Source of the DNA: Vibrio cyclitrophicus
GTDB taxonomy: Bacteria; Pseudomonadota; Gammaproteobacteria; Enterobacterales; Vibrionaceae
Length of the DNA stretch: 64,000 bases
Assembly: GCA_023206055.1 (NCBI GenBank)
Contig: CP065366.1
Span: 1-64,000 of the forward strand
Reading direction: 5' to 3'
Below are positions 26,124 through 34,961 of the stretch, in pieces. The first letter of the stretch is position 1. Every line of letters starts with the position of its first letter. The position numbers were made by a program, and so were the translations under genes. The notes beneath the pieces were generated by a model that worked only from the letters and a program-made list of their open reading frames with translations, did no database searches and was not told the DNA's origin.

Positions 26124-27914
26124 ATGCACAATATCACTGCTGAACGCGTTGCTGCGGTTCGAGCTTGGCTTGAAACAAACAACCTAGATGCCGTTATCAT
26201 TCCACATGAAGACGAATATCTAGGTGAATACGTTCCCGCTCATAACGAGCGACTTCACTGGTTAACAGGTTTCACTGGCTCTGCAGGTGCCGCTGTTATC
26301 ACTCGTGAAACTGCTGCTATTTTTGTAGATGGTCGCTACACCGTTCAGGTTCGTAAGCAGGTACCAGCAGAGTTATTTGAGTATCGCCACCTTATTGAAG
26401 AACCGGCTTTAGATTGGATCATCAATTCATTGCCACAAGGCAGTAAGGTTGCATTCGACCCACGCATGCACACCGCTGCTTGGTTGAAAGGCGCACAAGC
26501 AAAACTAGCGGAGAAAGTTGAGCTAACAACGTTATCAGCAAACCCGATTGATGAGCTTTGGTCTGACCGTCCTGAGCCTGTTGTATCTGATGTTCGCCTA
26601 ATGGCAACAGATGCCGTTGGTCAATCAAGTGAAAGCAAACGTGCGGAGATTGCTGGTTTACTAAAAGCAAAAGGTGCGGACGCCGCTATCCTTACCGAGC
26701 TCGATTCTATCTGTTGGTTGCTTAACATTCGTGGTTTAGACGTATCTCGCCTACCTGTTGTACTGTCTAATGCAATCATTCACGCTGATGAAAGCGTCGA
26801 TTTCTTCCTAGACCCAGCACGCATCCCAGCAGGCTTTGAAGCACACGTTGGTAATGGTATTCGCGTTTCTCACCCATCAGAGCTTGAAGTGCGCCTTCAG
26901 TCTTTAGAAGGTAACAATGTGTCTGTCGATTCAGGCACGAGTAATGCTTGGTACACGCTGGTTCTACAAAATGCTGGGGCTCATATCATTGAAGCAGCAG
27001 ACCCATGCTTAATGCCAAAAGCTGCTAAGAACGCAACTGAAATTGCCGGAATGAAAGCGTGTCACATTCGAGATGGCGTGGCGATGGCGAAATTCCTATC
27101 TTGGATTGATGCAGAAGTCGTGCAAGGTAACCTGCACAACGAAGCTGCACTAGCAGACAAAGTACAATCATTCCGCGAGCAAGACCCGACGCTGATGGAT
27201 CTAAGTTTTGATACAATTTCAGCGGCTGGCGGCAACGCTGCAATGTGTCACTACAACCACGAGAACCAGCCTGAACCAGGTCAGTTAGAGATAAATACTC
27301 TGTACCTAGTCGATTCAGGCGGCCAGTATATAGATGGCACAACGGACATCACTCGTACTATCGCGATTGGCCAACCAAGCGACGAAATGATTCAGCAGTT
27401 CACTCTCGCATTGAAAGGTCACATTGGTATTGCACGTGCGCGTTTCCCACAAGGTACTCGTGGTTTCCAACTTGATATCCTAGCGCGTCAGCACTTATGG
27501 GCAGAAGGCTTCGATTACGATCATGGTACTGGTCACGGTGTTGGTCATTTCTTAAGTGTTCATGAAGGCCCACAAAGTATCTCTAAGAAGCTTATCGACG
27601 TGCCGCTTGTTGAAGGCATGGTGTTATCAAACGAGCCGGGTTACTACCGTGCTGATGAGTTTGGTATTCGAATCGAAAACCTAGAGCTCGTGGTTGAACT
27701 GCCAACTCAAGGTGATTTTTCAGTACTAACCTTTGAGTCGCTAACACGTTGCCCTATCGATAAGCGCAACATCAATGTTGATTTGCTAACACGACCTGAA
27801 CTGGCGTGGCTGAACGACTACCATCAGAAAGTATGGAACGACGTTAGCCCATTAGTTAAAGGTGATACATTGGAATGGTTACGCCAATCAACCACTCCAT
27901 TGGCTCACGCTTAA
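26124..27914 (+). CDS. Xaa-Pro aminopeptidase, M24B family (long three-domain form)
   Basis: 596-aa metallopeptidase releasing an N-terminal residue next to proline. Two creatinase-type N-terminal domains (about 1-160 and 165-315) precede the pita-bread catalytic domain. Di-metal ligands are visible: Asp397 in LVDSGGQY, Asp408 in TTDITRT, the His of GTGHGVGHFL near 471, Glu in NEPGYY near 504 and Glu in RIENLE near 518. It is longer than E. coli PepP (441 aa) and resembles the eukaryotic-type three-domain XPNPEP1 form, so pepP is not used as symbol. Own terminator. Confidence 0.92.
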   Translation: MHNITAERVAAVRAWLETNNLDAVIIPHEDEYLGEYVPAHNERLHWLTGFTGSAGAAVITRETAAIFVDGRYTVQVRKQVPAELFEYRHLIEEPALDWIINSLPQGSKVAFDPRMHTAAWLKGAQAKLAEKVELTTLSANPIDELWSDRPEPVVSDVRLMATDAVGQSSESKRAEIAGLLKAKGADAAILTELDSICWLLNIRGLDVSRLPVVLSNAIIHADESVDFFLDPARIPAGFEAHVGNGIRVSHPSELEVRLQSLEGNNVSVDSGTSNAWYTLVLQNAGAHIIEAADPCLMPKAAKNATEIAGMKACHIRDGVAMAKFLSWIDAEVVQGNLHNEAALADKVQSFREQDPTLMDLSFDTISAAGGNAAMCHYNHENQPEPGQLEINTLYLVDSGGQYIDGTTDITRTIAIGQPSDEMIQQFTLALKGHIGIARARFPQGTRGFQLDILARQHLWAEGFDYDHGTGHGVGHFLSVHEGPQSISKKLIDVPLVEGMVLSNEPGYYRADEFGIRIENLELVVELPTQGDFSVLTFESLTRCPIDKRNINVDLLTRPELAWLNDYHQKVWNDVSPLVKGDTLEWLRQSTTPLAHA

Positions 27915-27981
27915 TGCTTCGCTAAGCGCTTAACTGAACCAAAACGAGCTTGCTCGGTCAATAAGTTAAATAGCAAATAGC

Positions 27982-28010
27982 AAAACGGCTACCCAAAGGT
28001 AGCCGTTTTT
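27982..28010 (+). terminator. Bidirectional terminator after the aminopeptidase gene
   Basis: AAAACGGCTACC / GGTAGCCGTTTT 12-bp stem, 4-base loop, T-run; convergent thiH ends at 28066. Confidence 0.92.
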
Positions 28011-28033
28011 ATTTGCCTGTATCATTACATCGA

Positions 28034-28049
28034 TGTTTCACGTGGAACA
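28034..28049 (+). other. parS-like ParB binding site 2
   Basis: TGTTTCACGTGGAACA; its complement TGTTCCACGTGAAACA matches the consensus TGTTnCACGTGAAACA at every defined position. Intergenic, just downstream of thiH. Confidence 0.88.
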
Positions 28050-28065
28050 TCGAGCAATATGTAGC

Positions 28066-29193
28066 TTAACCAGAATAGGCGCTATGCCAATCACGCCACA
28101 CTGGGTCGAAACCTCGCTGACGAATCATTGACTCAACATCGGCTGCACTTCTCTCGTCGCTTATCTCAAATTGCTCAAGCTCTTCTTCACCAGAAGCATA
28201 ACCACCGGGTTGGGTCTTAGAAGCCGCCGACATACTCGTGATTCCCAATGGCAACACATTGTCGCGGAAGGTTGCCGATTCGCGAGTAGAAAGGGATAGC
28301 TCGACCTCAGGATTCAAGAGTCGATATGCGCAGATAAGCTGAACCAACTGTTTATCGTTCATGACCGACTTAGGCTGTAAGCCTCCACTAGACTCCCCAC
28401 CTTCACACGGGCGAAGACGTGGGAATGAAATCGAGTAACGTGTCTGCCAATAAGTACGCTCTAGGTAATCTAAATGAGCAGCAACAAAGAAGCAGTCGGT
28501 TCGCCAATCTTCCAAACCAATCAAGGCACCAATCCCTATCTTATCGATCCCCGCCTTTGCCAAGCGATCGGGGGTTTCAAGGCGATATTCAAAGTCCATT
28601 TTATTACCGCGTAAGTGATGCTCAGCGTAGGTTCGTGGCTGATAAGTCTCCTGATAAACCATCACCGCATCTAAACCTAGCGTTTTAAGCTCGGCGTAAT
28701 CATGTTGATCAAGCGGCTGCACTTCCATCGCAAGGTAGTTAAATTGCTTTTTGATATTCGGCAACACCTGTCGAAAGTAATTCATCCCGACCTTAGTTTC
28801 GTGTTCACCGGTGACCAACAAAACGCTATCGAACTTCATCTTTTTGATAGCCGCACTTTCGGCATCAATTTCATCCAAAGTAAGCGTGCGGCGCTTGATA
28901 CGGTTCTCCATTGAGAAACCACAATACGTGCACGCGTTAGCGCACAGGTTAGATAGGTATAAGGGAATATAAAGCGACATCGTATTGCCAAACCGCTTGC
29001 GAGTTAGCGCCAACGATTGTTGTGCCATCTGCTCTAAGTAAGGTTCTGCCGCCGGAGAGATCAGAGCCTTAAAGTCTTCTAAGTCGCGTTTGGGTTTACT
29101 CAGAGCACGTTCAACATCCGCTGCCGTTTTACTGAAGATAGACATACCAATGTCATCCCAGTTGAGCTGTTTAAATTGATCAACAAACGTCAT
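28066..29193 (-). CDS. thiH: 2-iminoacetate synthase ThiH
   Basis: Radical-SAM tyrosine lyase, 375 aa, splitting tyrosine into p-cresol and dehydroglycine for the thiazole ring of thiamine. The [4Fe-4S]/SAM motif C84-x3-C88-x2-C91 (CANACTYC) is present and the family MEVQPLDQHDY and NVLPLGITSMSAAS segments follow. Last gene of thiCEFSGH, 7 bp behind thiG. A terminator of its own was not clearly seen; the aminopeptidase terminator (27982-28010) probably serves it. Confidence 0.97.
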   Translation of the reverse strand: MTFVDQFKQLNWDDIGMSIFSKTAADVERALSKPKRDLEDFKALISPAAEPYLEQMAQQSLALTRKRFGNTMSLYIPLYLSNLCANACTYCGFSMENRIKRRTLTLDEIDAESAAIKKMKFDSVLLVTGEHETKVGMNYFRQVLPNIKKQFNYLAMEVQPLDQHDYAELKTLGLDAVMVYQETYQPRTYAEHHLRGNKMDFEYRLETPDRLAKAGIDKIGIGALIGLEDWRTDCFFVAAHLDYLERTYWQTRYSISFPRLRPCEGGESSGGLQPKSVMNDKQLVQLICAYRLLNPEVELSLSTRESATFRDNVLPLGITSMSAASKTQPGGYASGEEELEQFEISDERSAADVESMIRQRGFDPVWRDWHSAYSG

Positions 29194-29200
29194 AGCAATA

Positions 29201-29965
29201 CTACTCGTCTAGGAATGAAGTTAACGGGCTCGAAGCAACCGCGTGAGATACTTTTCCTGCAAGTCCTGCAAGGTAAGCCATTCGACCCGCTTCAACTGCC
29301 AACTTAAACGCAATTGCCATTTCAACAGGCTGTTGAGAAGCAGCAATTGCGGTATTCACTAACACAGCGTCTGCGCCCATTTCCATTGCACGTGCAGCAT
29401 GTGATGGCGCGCCAATGCCCGCATCAACAATCACAGGGACATTCGCTTGGTCGATAATGATCTCTAAGAAGTCTGCAGACGCAATACCCTTATTTGAACC
29501 AATCGGCGCACCTAACGGCATAACCGCAGCACAACCCACCTCTTCCAAGCGTTTACACAATACTGGGTCGGCATGGCAATAAGGCAACACAACAAAGCCA
29601 TCTTTGACCAGTTGCTCAGCAGCTTTAAGCGTTTCAATTGGGTCCGGCATCAAGTACTTTGGATCTGGGTGAATTTCGAGTTTGAGCCAATTTGTACCCA
29701 GTGCTTCACGAGCCAAATGCGCAGCAAAGATGGCGTCTTTTGCATTCTTAGCACCTGACGTATTCGGTAGTAAGTTCACGCCGGCATCAATGATGGGTTG
29801 TAAAATGTCGTCTTGCTCAGAGCGAATATCAACTCTCTTCAGCGCCATGGTCGCCAGTTGAGAACCTGACGCTTCGATAGCACTCGCCATCAAATGCTTA
29901 TTTGCGAACTTGCCGGTTCCAGTGAACAGACGTGATTGAAACGTTTTATCTGCGATGGTTAACAT
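29201..29965 (-). CDS. thiG: Thiazole synthase ThiG
   Basis: TIM-barrel enzyme, 254 aa, condensing 1-deoxyxylulose 5-phosphate, dehydroglycine and ThiS-thiocarboxylate sulfur into the thiazole phosphate. The Schiff-base lysine is Lys95 in NWLKLEI, and DAGIGAPSHAARAMEMGADAV-type phosphate-binding loops occur in the C-terminal half. It starts 2 bp after thiS ends, and ThiG works as a complex with ThiH and ThiS. Confidence 0.97.
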   Translation of the reverse strand: MLTIADKTFQSRLFTGTGKFANKHLMASAIEASGSQLATMALKRVDIRSEQDDILQPIIDAGVNLLPNTSGAKNAKDAIFAAHLAREALGTNWLKLEIHPDPKYLMPDPIETLKAAEQLVKDGFVVLPYCHADPVLCKRLEEVGCAAVMPLGAPIGSNKGIASADFLEIIIDQANVPVIVDAGIGAPSHAARAMEMGADAVLVNTAIAASQQPVEMAIAFKLAVEAGRMAYLAGLAGKVSHAVASSPLTSFLDE

Positions 29966-29967
29966 GG

Positions 29968-30177
29968 TTAGCCCCCTGCAATAGCTTGGAAAAGAGATAT
30001 AGCGTCGCCTTCATTAACGACCGTTTGTTGCCACTGGCTACGCGGGACAACCGCATTATTGATTGCAAACACACAACCTAGATCAGGTAATGCTAGAACT
30101 TGGATAATGTCCGCTAGAGACGACGAGTGTGCTACTTGTTCTGATTGTTCGTTTATCGAGATCGTTATATTGCTCAT
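29968..30177 (-). CDS. thiS: Sulfur carrier protein ThiS
   Basis: 69-aa ubiquitin-like sulfur carrier ending in the diglycine tail AIAGG, which ThiF adenylates and which then carries the thiocarboxylate to ThiG. ATGA overlap of 4 bp with thiF, 2 bp before thiG. Confidence 0.95.
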   Translation of the reverse strand: MSNITISINEQSEQVAHSSSLADIIQVLALPDLGCVFAINNAVVPRSQWQQTVVNEGDAISLFQAIAGG

Positions 30178-30956
30178 TGGATTTCTTCTTCTAAATGCTT
30201 AACTACAGACGCACTGCACACAGGACATTCACTATCTTGAGTGACCATAAGATTTTGCCAATTCATCGTCTGGCCATCGAACAGTTTGAGTTGATGTGTT
30301 GCGACCTGAAACTCACCACGAGTTAGACGTTGAATAGCAGCCAAAGCTTGAAGGTTACCTATGGTGCCAACAACTGGGCCTATAATGCCGCTATCGCTAC
30401 AACGAGTCGTTTGTGGATGATGTCTGAACGGGAACAAGCAGTGATAGCACCCTTTCTGATTCTGATAATCAAATACAATAAACTGGCCTTTCCAGCCAAT
30501 TGCAGAACCAGAAATCAAAGGGGTCTTCGTGCTGAAACATGCTTGGTTAACCTGCTGGCGTGACTCGAAGTTGTCAGTACAATCCAACACTAAGTCAGCT
30601 AGCATCACTTCAAGCTCAAGCTGACTTTCACTCATTCGTTGATTGATGGTTCTTACTTGGCTGCGACCATTGAGCTCACTCAATTGTTGCTTCAACGCTT
30701 CAACCTTAGTCGAACCTAACTGATTTTCCCTGAACGCGACCTGTCGTTGCAGGTTCGATGAATCGACACAATCATCATCGACCAGCACGATCTTTCCAAC
30801 ACCAGAAGCAGCCAGGTAAAGAGCCGCAGCATTACCTAAGCCACCGCAACCAATCAACAACACATGACTATTTAATAGGTTGCGTTGCCCTTGCTCACCC
30901 ACTTCAGGTAACGCAATTTGTCGTTGATAACGAATGAATTCAAAGTCACTCAGCAT
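30174..30956 (-). CDS. thiF: ThiS adenylyltransferase ThiF
   Basis: E1-like enzyme of the MoeB/ThiF family, 260 aa, activating the ThiS C-terminus with ATP. The nucleotide loop GCGGLGN is at 37-43, DDD near 60 and DCTDNFESR near 125. Zinc cysteines are seen as CYHC (about 180) and CPVC near the C-terminus. Its start overlaps thiE by 11 bp and its stop overlaps thiS by 4 bp. Confidence 0.95.
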   Translation of the reverse strand: MLSDFEFIRYQRQIALPEVGEQGQRNLLNSHVLLIGCGGLGNAAALYLAASGVGKIVLVDDDCVDSSNLQRQVAFRENQLGSTKVEALKQQLSELNGRSQVRTINQRMSESQLELEVMLADLVLDCTDNFESRQQVNQACFSTKTPLISGSAIGWKGQFIVFDYQNQKGCYHCLFPFRHHPQTTRCSDSGIIGPVVGTIGNLQALAAIQRLTRGEFQVATHQLKLFDGQTMNWQNLMVTQDSECPVCSASVVKHLEEEIQ

Positions 30957-32238
30957 AGCTAGGCTCCGGCATAACCTCTTCTTTGAGAGTTGAAGGTTTA
31001 GGCGCCATCAGTTTTTCGAAAAATTCGATCACTTTCTGTGGGTCTTCCGCCAATGTAATCGCACGTACCACCGCCAAACTCGACACCCCACACTCCCACA
31101 CCTGCTCAGCTGTCGATTGGTCAATACCGCCAATAGCAACCGTCGGATAACCAGTGAGTTGGTCTGTGTATGGGATAGTATCAATCAGCTGTTGATACAG
31201 AGATAAACGAACTAAACCCTGAGGTTTCGATGGCATCTGTTTAGTTGTTGTTGGGAAGATATGCCCTAGCGCAATATAGCTTGGGTTGATTTGAACAATG
31301 CGGAGCAACTCGTAATAGCCATGAGTAGAGAGACCGATCTTGATACCTGCTTGACTCAACTGTGAGAGGTTTGATTCTTCAATATCCTCTTGCCCCAAAT
31401 GAACACCAAATGCGTCATGCTTGAGTGCAAGCTGCCAATAGTCATTGATAAAAACCTGAGCGTTATGCTCTCGACCAAGCTCGATTGATCGCGCAATTTG
31501 TTGTTCTAAGTCCATTTGCTGAGGGTTTTTAATACGTAGTTGAACAGTGTTAATTCCGAGCTTGAGCAACCTTTCGATCCACTCAACATCATCAACCACA
31601 GGATATAGCCCTAGGCTACTCTTGCTCAATTCAGGGAACGAAAGTGATGTTCCTTGGTGCGCCCAACCAACACTAATATCCAGTCGCTCATCTTCCAAAA
31701 CTGGAATTGGAAAGTTTTGGTAATGTGCTGGCCATGTTCCACGTGAAACATTGGACGATGCGCGAGCTAAAACCAATGTGTCCTCTAATGGGAATTCCAG
31801 AGCCAACAAAGTAAGTAACCAAGCAAAGTGACCGCGATTATCTAATTCCTGATGAGCTGTAGTTTCAGTCTTGATAGCACGATTGGCACCCCGGTGTGAC
31901 CAGATATCCAGTACAGCTGAAGCATCTGAGACACCGATATAGATGGTATTCGGAGTTTGTGTAAAGGCATCACAAACGTCAGTTAGCGCGACTGAATTAC
32001 TGTAATCAACAACATGGTTCAGTTCCGCTAGCTGACACTCCGCCAATGAATCAACATCATGAGCAAAGCCAATAGATAACGCCTGCTGAGTGTCAACGAT
32101 AGAGAAGTATTGAGTTGGACTTACGCCCAACTCAACTGCATCGGTTGCCAAGCCTTGTCGCTTAGCAACCAATAGACAGTTCTGCACCTCTCCCGTTAAC
32201 TCAATATTTTGAGATGGGATGAGTATCTTCACTGTCAT
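30946..32238 (-). CDS. thiE: Thiamine phosphate synthase ThiE with an extra N-terminal domain
   Basis: 430 aa, about twice the usual ThiE length (about 210). The C-terminal half (about residues 212-410) is a complete ThiE barrel: LYPVVDDVEWIERLLKLGIN, VQLRIKN, VFINDYWQLAL, GVHLGQED, GHIFPTTTKQMP and VAIGGID, coupling hydroxymethylpyrimidine diphosphate to thiazole phosphate. The N-terminal 205 residues contain no recognisable ThiD active site (no GTGC) although the segment LVLARASSNVSRGTWP (about 158-173) recalls the C-terminal helices of a PfkB/ThiD-like kinase; it may be a degenerate ThiD. No separate thiD is present in this operon. Stop of thiC overlaps this start by one base. A parS site lies inside at 31735. 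Confidence 0.93.
   Translation of the reverse strand: MTVKILIPSQNIELTGEVQNCLLVAKRQGLATDAVELGVSPTQYFSIVDTQQALSIGFAHDVDSLAECQLAELNHVVDYSNSVALTDVCDAFTQTPNTIYIGVSDASAVLDIWSHRGANRAIKTETTAHQELDNRGHFAWLLTLLALEFPLEDTLVLARASSNVSRGTWPAHYQNFPIPVLEDERLDISVGWAHQGTSLSFPELSKSSLGLYPVVDDVEWIERLLKLGINTVQLRIKNPQQMDLEQQIARSIELGREHNAQVFINDYWQLALKHDAFGVHLGQEDIEESNLSQLSQAGIKIGLSTHGYYELLRIVQINPSYIALGHIFPTTTKQMPSKPQGLVRLSLYQQLIDTIPYTDQLTGYPTVAIGGIDQSTAEQVWECGVSSLAVVRAITLAEDPQKVIEFFEKLMAPKPSTLKEEVMPEPSYAE
31735..31750 (+). other. parS-like ParB binding site 3
   Basis: TGTTCCACGTGAAACA, matching TGTTnCACGTGAAACA at every defined position; inside thiE coding sequence. Confidence 0.88.
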
Positions 32239-34187
32239 TATTCCTCTAATTGAGCTTCTTTTGCACCTACTGCAGGGTGGTAAAGTTCAGAGCCAGTATC
32301 ACGGAACTCTTGTGATTTCTGACGCATCCCTTCCAACGGGTTATCTAGCATCTTAATTTCGATAGCCTGATCCGCAGCCACTTGTTCAGTGTCTTTCGCA
32401 TACTCTCGGACTTCCTGAGAGATCTTCATCGAGCAGAATTTAGGTCCACACATTGAGCAGAAGTGAGCAACCTTACCGGATTCTTGCGGCAGAGTTTCAT
32501 CATGGAAAGAACGTGCTGTTTCAGGGTCTAAAGCTAGATTAAATTGGTCTTCCCAACGGAATTCAAAACGTGCTTTAGATAATGCATTATCTCGGATTTG
32601 AGCGCCTGGGTGCCCTTTCGCAAGGTCAGCAGCGTGTGCAGCAAGCTTGTATGTAATCAGGCCGGTCTTCACATCTTCTTTATTTGGTAGACCTAAATGC
32701 TCTTTAGGTGTGACATAACAGAGCATCGCACAGCCGTACCAACCAATCATGGCCGCGCCAATTCCAGAGGTAATATGGTCGTAACCAGGGGCAATATCTG
32801 TCGTCAATGGGCCTAAAGTATAGAAAGGCGCTTCATGGCAGTGTTCTAACTGCTCATCCATATTCTCTTTGATTAGGTGCATTGGCACATGTCCTGGGCC
32901 TTCAATGATCACCTGCACGTCGTATTCCCAAGCTACCTTAGTCAACTCACCTAGAGTACGTAACTCCGAGAATTGAGCCTCATCATTGGCATCTGCAATA
33001 GAACCCGGGCGTAGGCCATCACCCAATGACAAGGCAACATCGTACTTCGCACAGATCTCGCAGATCTCGCGGAAGTGTGTATATAGGAAGCTCTCTTGGT
33101 GATGTGCAAGACACCATTTCGCGATAATAGATCCACCACGAGAGACAATACCTGTCACACGTTTAGCAGTCATCGGAACGTAGCGAAGCAACAAACCTGC
33201 GTGGATAGTGAAGTAATCAACACCCTGCTCTGCTTGTTCAATCAAAGTATCGCGCATCACTTCCCAGTTAAGGTCTTCCGCAACGCCATTCACTTTTTCA
33301 AGGGCTTGATACATAGGAACCGTACCGATTGGTACTGGGCTATTACGTAAAATCCATTCGCGAGTCTCGTGAATATTACGGCCGGTAGAAAGGTCCATTA
33401 CGGTATCGCCACCCCAACGGGTCGACCATACTAGCTTCTCAACTTCTTCTTCAATCGAAGAGCTTACTGAAGAGTTACCAATATTAGCGTTCACCTTCAC
33501 TAAGAAGTTACGACCAATAATCATCGGTTCTGATTCTGGGTGGTTGATGTTTGAAGGGATGATAGCTCGACCTTCAGCAACCTCTTTACGCACAAACTCA
33601 GGAGTAATTTCTTTCGGCAGGTTTGCACCAAAGTTATGGCCAGGATGTTGGTGGTTCAACTGCTCATCAGCAAACTTCTGACGTCCCATGTTCTCACGTA
33701 TAGCAATGTACTCCATCTCAGGAGTGATCATCCCCTGACGAGCATAGTACAGCTGAGTAACACATTGATCGCCAGTCGCGCGACGAATTCTAGGTAGGTT
33801 GCCGTAACGAAGATCGTCTAGAGTTTCATCTTCTAAACGTTCTTTAGTGTAAACAGAGCTTACATCGTCTAATAGCTCCGTATCACCACGCTCATCAATC
33901 CACTGCTCACGCAACTTAGGAAGGCCGCTATACAGGTCTATTTGATGCGTAGGGTCAGTGTAAACACCTGATGTATCGTAAACTTGAATGGGTACATTAG
34001 GTTCGAATACAGGCTCTTTTTTAGTACCACCGACAAGGCTATCAGCGAGTGATATTTCTCGTACAGGGACTTGAATATCTTCTCGAGATCCTTGGATGTA
34101 AGCTTTTTTTGAATTTGGATAAGGTTGTACGGATAAAGAATCGATGAAATTCTTCGCTTCCAGTCTTGCTTGTTTACGACTCGACAT
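32238..34187 (-). CDS. thiC: Phosphomethylpyrimidine synthase ThiC
   Basis: Radical-SAM enzyme of 649 aa rearranging 5-aminoimidazole ribotide into hydroxymethylpyrimidine phosphate. The non-canonical C-terminal cluster motif CSMCGPKFC (near 577-585) is intact; the central region has AGLLLRYVP, SRGGSI and the GDGLRPGS motif. AAGGA lies 8 bases before the ATG. First gene of thiCEFSGH and preceded by a TPP riboswitch, so it is repressed by thiamine. Confidence 0.97.
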   Translation of the reverse strand: MSSRKQARLEAKNFIDSLSVQPYPNSKKAYIQGSREDIQVPVREISLADSLVGGTKKEPVFEPNVPIQVYDTSGVYTDPTHQIDLYSGLPKLREQWIDERGDTELLDDVSSVYTKERLEDETLDDLRYGNLPRIRRATGDQCVTQLYYARQGMITPEMEYIAIRENMGRQKFADEQLNHQHPGHNFGANLPKEITPEFVRKEVAEGRAIIPSNINHPESEPMIIGRNFLVKVNANIGNSSVSSSIEEEVEKLVWSTRWGGDTVMDLSTGRNIHETREWILRNSPVPIGTVPMYQALEKVNGVAEDLNWEVMRDTLIEQAEQGVDYFTIHAGLLLRYVPMTAKRVTGIVSRGGSIIAKWCLAHHQESFLYTHFREICEICAKYDVALSLGDGLRPGSIADANDEAQFSELRTLGELTKVAWEYDVQVIIEGPGHVPMHLIKENMDEQLEHCHEAPFYTLGPLTTDIAPGYDHITSGIGAAMIGWYGCAMLCYVTPKEHLGLPNKEDVKTGLITYKLAAHAADLAKGHPGAQIRDNALSKARFEFRWEDQFNLALDPETARSFHDETLPQESGKVAHFCSMCGPKFCSMKISQEVREYAKDTEQVAADQAIEIKMLDNPLEGMRQKSQEFRDTGSELYHPAVGAKEAQLEE

Positions 34188-34325
34188 AGCATTTTTCCTT
34201 GGCTTTTAGCCATTATTTATAGGGATAAAAATGCTTGACGGATTAGATGCTACAAGAGGGATCACGGTAAGAAATACAGTTGTGATCTGGAGATAGATCT
34301 CTAGAAGGATTCTAGTTAGATATCT

Positions 34326-34410
34326 ACTCTTGTTCCCTTCGCAGGTATTAGCCTGATCAGGTTCAACGGATCCCGAGTTAACGGTCTCAGCCATATGGCA
34401 CTCCGACAAG
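34326..34410 (-). promoter_or_regulatory. TPP riboswitch (THI box) upstream of thiC
   Basis: Read on the minus strand the element begins TTGTCGGAGTGCC, contains GGCTGAGA and TGAACCTGATCAGG, and ends TACCTGCGAAGGGAACAAGAG, i.e. all conserved THI-box blocks in order. It lies about 140 nt before the thiC start. Downstream hairpins, including a GGCTAAAAGCC stem just before the ribosome site, suggest control of translation or early termination. Confidence 0.96.
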
Positions 34411-34418
34411 TTCGATCG

Positions 34419-34447
34419 AGTATATAAAAACGGCTTGGATAAACCAA
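34419..34447 (-). promoter_or_regulatory. Candidate thiC promoter inside the crcB terminator
   Basis: -35 TTGGTT (34442-34447), 17-bp spacer, -10 TATACT (34419-34424), placing the start just before the riboswitch. The -35 and spacer fall within the hairpin that ends crcB. Confidence 0.6.
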
Positions 34448-34451
34448 GCCG
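34424..34451 (-). terminator. Terminator after crcB
   Basis: CGGCTTGG / CCAAGCCG 8-bp stem with a 5-base loop followed by TTTTTATAT on the minus strand. Confidence 0.85.
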
Positions 34452-34477
34452 AGTTGTTAACAAATCGTAAGAAAGTT

Positions 34478-34861
34478 TTAAGACTTTATCAAAAGTTGGA
34501 AGCCGATCCATGCTGCTGAGATGCTGAGAACCACGTTGAGTAACACATTGAGTCCCATCTTAAAGAAAGCGCCCTGCTGCATAAGAAGCACATTATCCAT
34601 CGAAAATGTAGAAAATGTAGTCAGTGCTCCAAGGAAACCAAGACCGATAATTTGTCTCCATGGTTCTGTCGCAACCATCTCATTCTCAAACGCTGCGATA
34701 AGTAAGCCCATAATTAAAGAGCCAATCACGTTAACAGTTAGCGTACCATAAGGAAAACCACGCCCTAGCATCACCACACATAACTCTGAAATCAAATAGC
34801 GCGAACAAGCACCAAATGCACCACCAATGGCAATAAAACCTAAAATAGATAACTGACCCAT
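34478..34861 (-). CDS. crcB: Fluoride channel CrcB/Fluc
   Basis: Four-helix dual-topology fluoride exporter, 127 aa from ATG 34861. Family marks: GGAFGACSRY (near 13-22), GTLTVNVIGS (near 43-52) and the TFSTFSMD Phe-rich stretch (near 81-88) that lines the pore. GGGAGG lies just upstream of the chosen ATG; an in-frame TTG at 34873 would be inside it. No fluoride riboswitch was recognised upstream. Monocistronic. Confidence 0.94.
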   Translation of the reverse strand: MGQLSILGFIAIGGAFGACSRYLISELCVVMLGRGFPYGTLTVNVIGSLIMGLLIAAFENEMVATEPWRQIIGLGFLGALTTFSTFSMDNVLLMQQGAFFKMGLNVLLNVVLSISAAWIGFQLLIKS

Positions 34862-34961
34862 GAATCCTCCCAAACAATAATCCCTATATTCTAGCTTTAA
34901 CGCCGATAAAAGCGAGGGTAGAAACTAAGAATGCATGCGCAAATATTAAACGTTACAGGTG

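Noticed and set aside
34206..34511. Minus-strand frame of 101 codons over the TPP riboswitch
   Set aside because: It covers the aptamer and part of the crcB terminator; the RNA structure explains the sequence.
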